From assembly GCA_900768535.1 (NCBI GenBank), contig CAAGDE010000112.1, positions 1 to 14,944 on the forward strand: a stretch of DNA of 14,944 bases. The letters are read 5' to 3'. The DNA is from Clostridia bacterium (GTDB lineage Bacteria; Bacillota; Clostridia; Oscillospirales; CAG-272). The translations under genes were made by a program, and so were the position numbers. The notes beneath the pieces are model-generated. The model was not told the DNA's origin. It ran no database searches and was given only the letters and a program-made list of their open reading frames with translations. Of the stretch, positions 14,368-14,944 are shown one piece after another; positions within the stretch are counted from its first letter, which is position 1; every line of letters begins with the position of its first letter.

Positions 14368-14944
14368 CTAGAATTGAACAGTAGAGACATCAATCTCGCC
14401 GGACATGAGCCTCGGCAACAAATTATCTCGCAATGCCGCAAGCGATTGATTCTGCTCTTCCAAAATGCGTTGCTGCGCAAAGATAGGAGCGCAAAAGTCG
14501 TTAAATTTGGCAAGCGTTTCAGCATCAGGAATAACCGCAGGTACGTTTTTCATAGTGCTACCGGAAACTTCTTTGAAAGTTGAGCCGGATGCCATGCCCT
14601 CAATAACCGGGAGAGTGTTTTTCAAAAAGAAGTAAACAAATGGTGTTCCAATTTCCGGCTTAGGCACAACTGATTTGAAACCTTGATTCGTTGTTACTTC
14701 ACCAGTAGCGATAGCAATATAACCTATTGGCGCACGAGATGAGAACAACACTGTTCCTTCTGGCATGATTACTGCGCTGCTGTTCTTCAAACCAAGTTCA
14801 GTTATGTCATTCTCACCATGAGAAGCGAACTTCGACTTGTTGATAGATAAATCTTTCGGTGTTATCCATGCTATACCGGACTCCGTGTAATACTCAGGTT
14901 TAGCTTTTGAAGGTGTACTGCCTCCAACAACAGCACCAAGATCG
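14368..14944 (-). CDS. hsdS: Type I restriction enzyme specificity subunit HsdS, C-terminal part
   Basis: The reading frame is open to the right edge, so the 5' end is outside the window; 191 residues are visible. The TTG at 14790 in the same frame is internal, not a start. The visible part opens LGAVVGGSTPSKAKPEYY, then GIAWITPKDL and FSSRAPIGYIAI, the landmarks of a methylase_S target-recognition domain (probably the second). It ends with FCAPIFAQQRILEEQNQSLA and LRDNLLPRLMSGEIDV, the conserved coiled-coil region that sets the distance between recognition domains and binds HsdM. HsdS dictates the methylated and restricted sequence; the target cannot be deduced here. It is the first visible gene of the leftward cluster, with the 261-aa gene 48 bp downstream, and hsdM is expected upstream. 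Confidence 0.93.
   Translation of the reverse strand, partial: DLGAVVGGSTPSKAKPEYYTESGIAWITPKDLSINKSKFASHGENDITELGLKNSSAVIMPEGTVLFSSRAPIGYIAIATGEVTTNQGFKSVVPKPEIGTPFVYFFLKNTLPVIEGMASGSTFKEVSGSTMKNVPAVIPDAETLAKFNDFCAPIFAQQRILEEQNQSLAALRDNLLPRLMSGEIDVSTVQF

Noticed and set aside
14349..14370. Two ATAACCTA copies 14 nt apart at the hsdS 3' end
   Set aside because: Short, AT-rich and only two copies; more likely a small slippage than a regulatory repeat.
14368..14790. HsdS taken as a complete 140-aa protein starting at 14790
   Set aside because: The codon there is TTG inside a target-recognition domain, and the frame stays open with HsdS-like sequence to the edge, so the gene is truncated by the window.

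Overview
The window looks like a Gram-positive Clostridia chromosome, probably of the Oscillospiraceae/Ruminococcaceae type. Supporting signs are AAAGGAG-type ribosome sites, two Cys-lipoprotein signal peptides, a 17-bp-spaced sigma-A promoter with an extended -10 before almost every left-half transcription unit, tRNA genes with encoded CCA, and short REP-like palindromes. This placement is inference; no rRNA or marker gene is present.

Left half (1-6441), chromosomal backbone with one AT-rich insert-like gene. From left to right it holds an AT-rich lipoprotein metallopeptidase (HETIH) directly downstream of tRNA-Ser(CGA), a COG2509-type FAD-dependent dehydrogenase with its own consensus promoter, a small lipoprotein with its own promoter, and a two-gene lipid operon (diacylglycerol/lipid kinase then PlsC-type acyltransferase) with promoter and terminator. 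All of these read on the minus strand. tRNA-Pro(GGG) reads on the plus strand, with a perfect consensus promoter and a strong palindromic terminator.

Right half (6442-14944), a probable genomic island attached at tRNA-Pro. A second hairpin and a degenerate look-alike of the tRNA-Pro 3' half lead to an 86-codon N-terminal remnant of a tyrosine recombinase. It ends 1 bp from a leftward defence cluster that runs to the right edge. In transcription order (minus strand) the cluster is: 3' part of hsdS (5' end outside the window), a 261-aa protein of unknown function, a 107-bp pair of inverted REP elements, a REP-associated tyrosine transposase (RAYT), hsdR, and a large SF1 helicase fused to a Vsr/DUF559/DUF2726-like nuclease domain. 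hsdM is not in the window and probably lies to the right.

The most unusual point is a RAYT with its REP palindromes lodged inside a type I restriction-modification operon. One REP is translated in frame within the RAYT itself, and another supplies the last sense codon and stop codon of the upstream gene. The co-directional helicase-nuclease downstream of hsdR may be a second defence activity in the same transcript.
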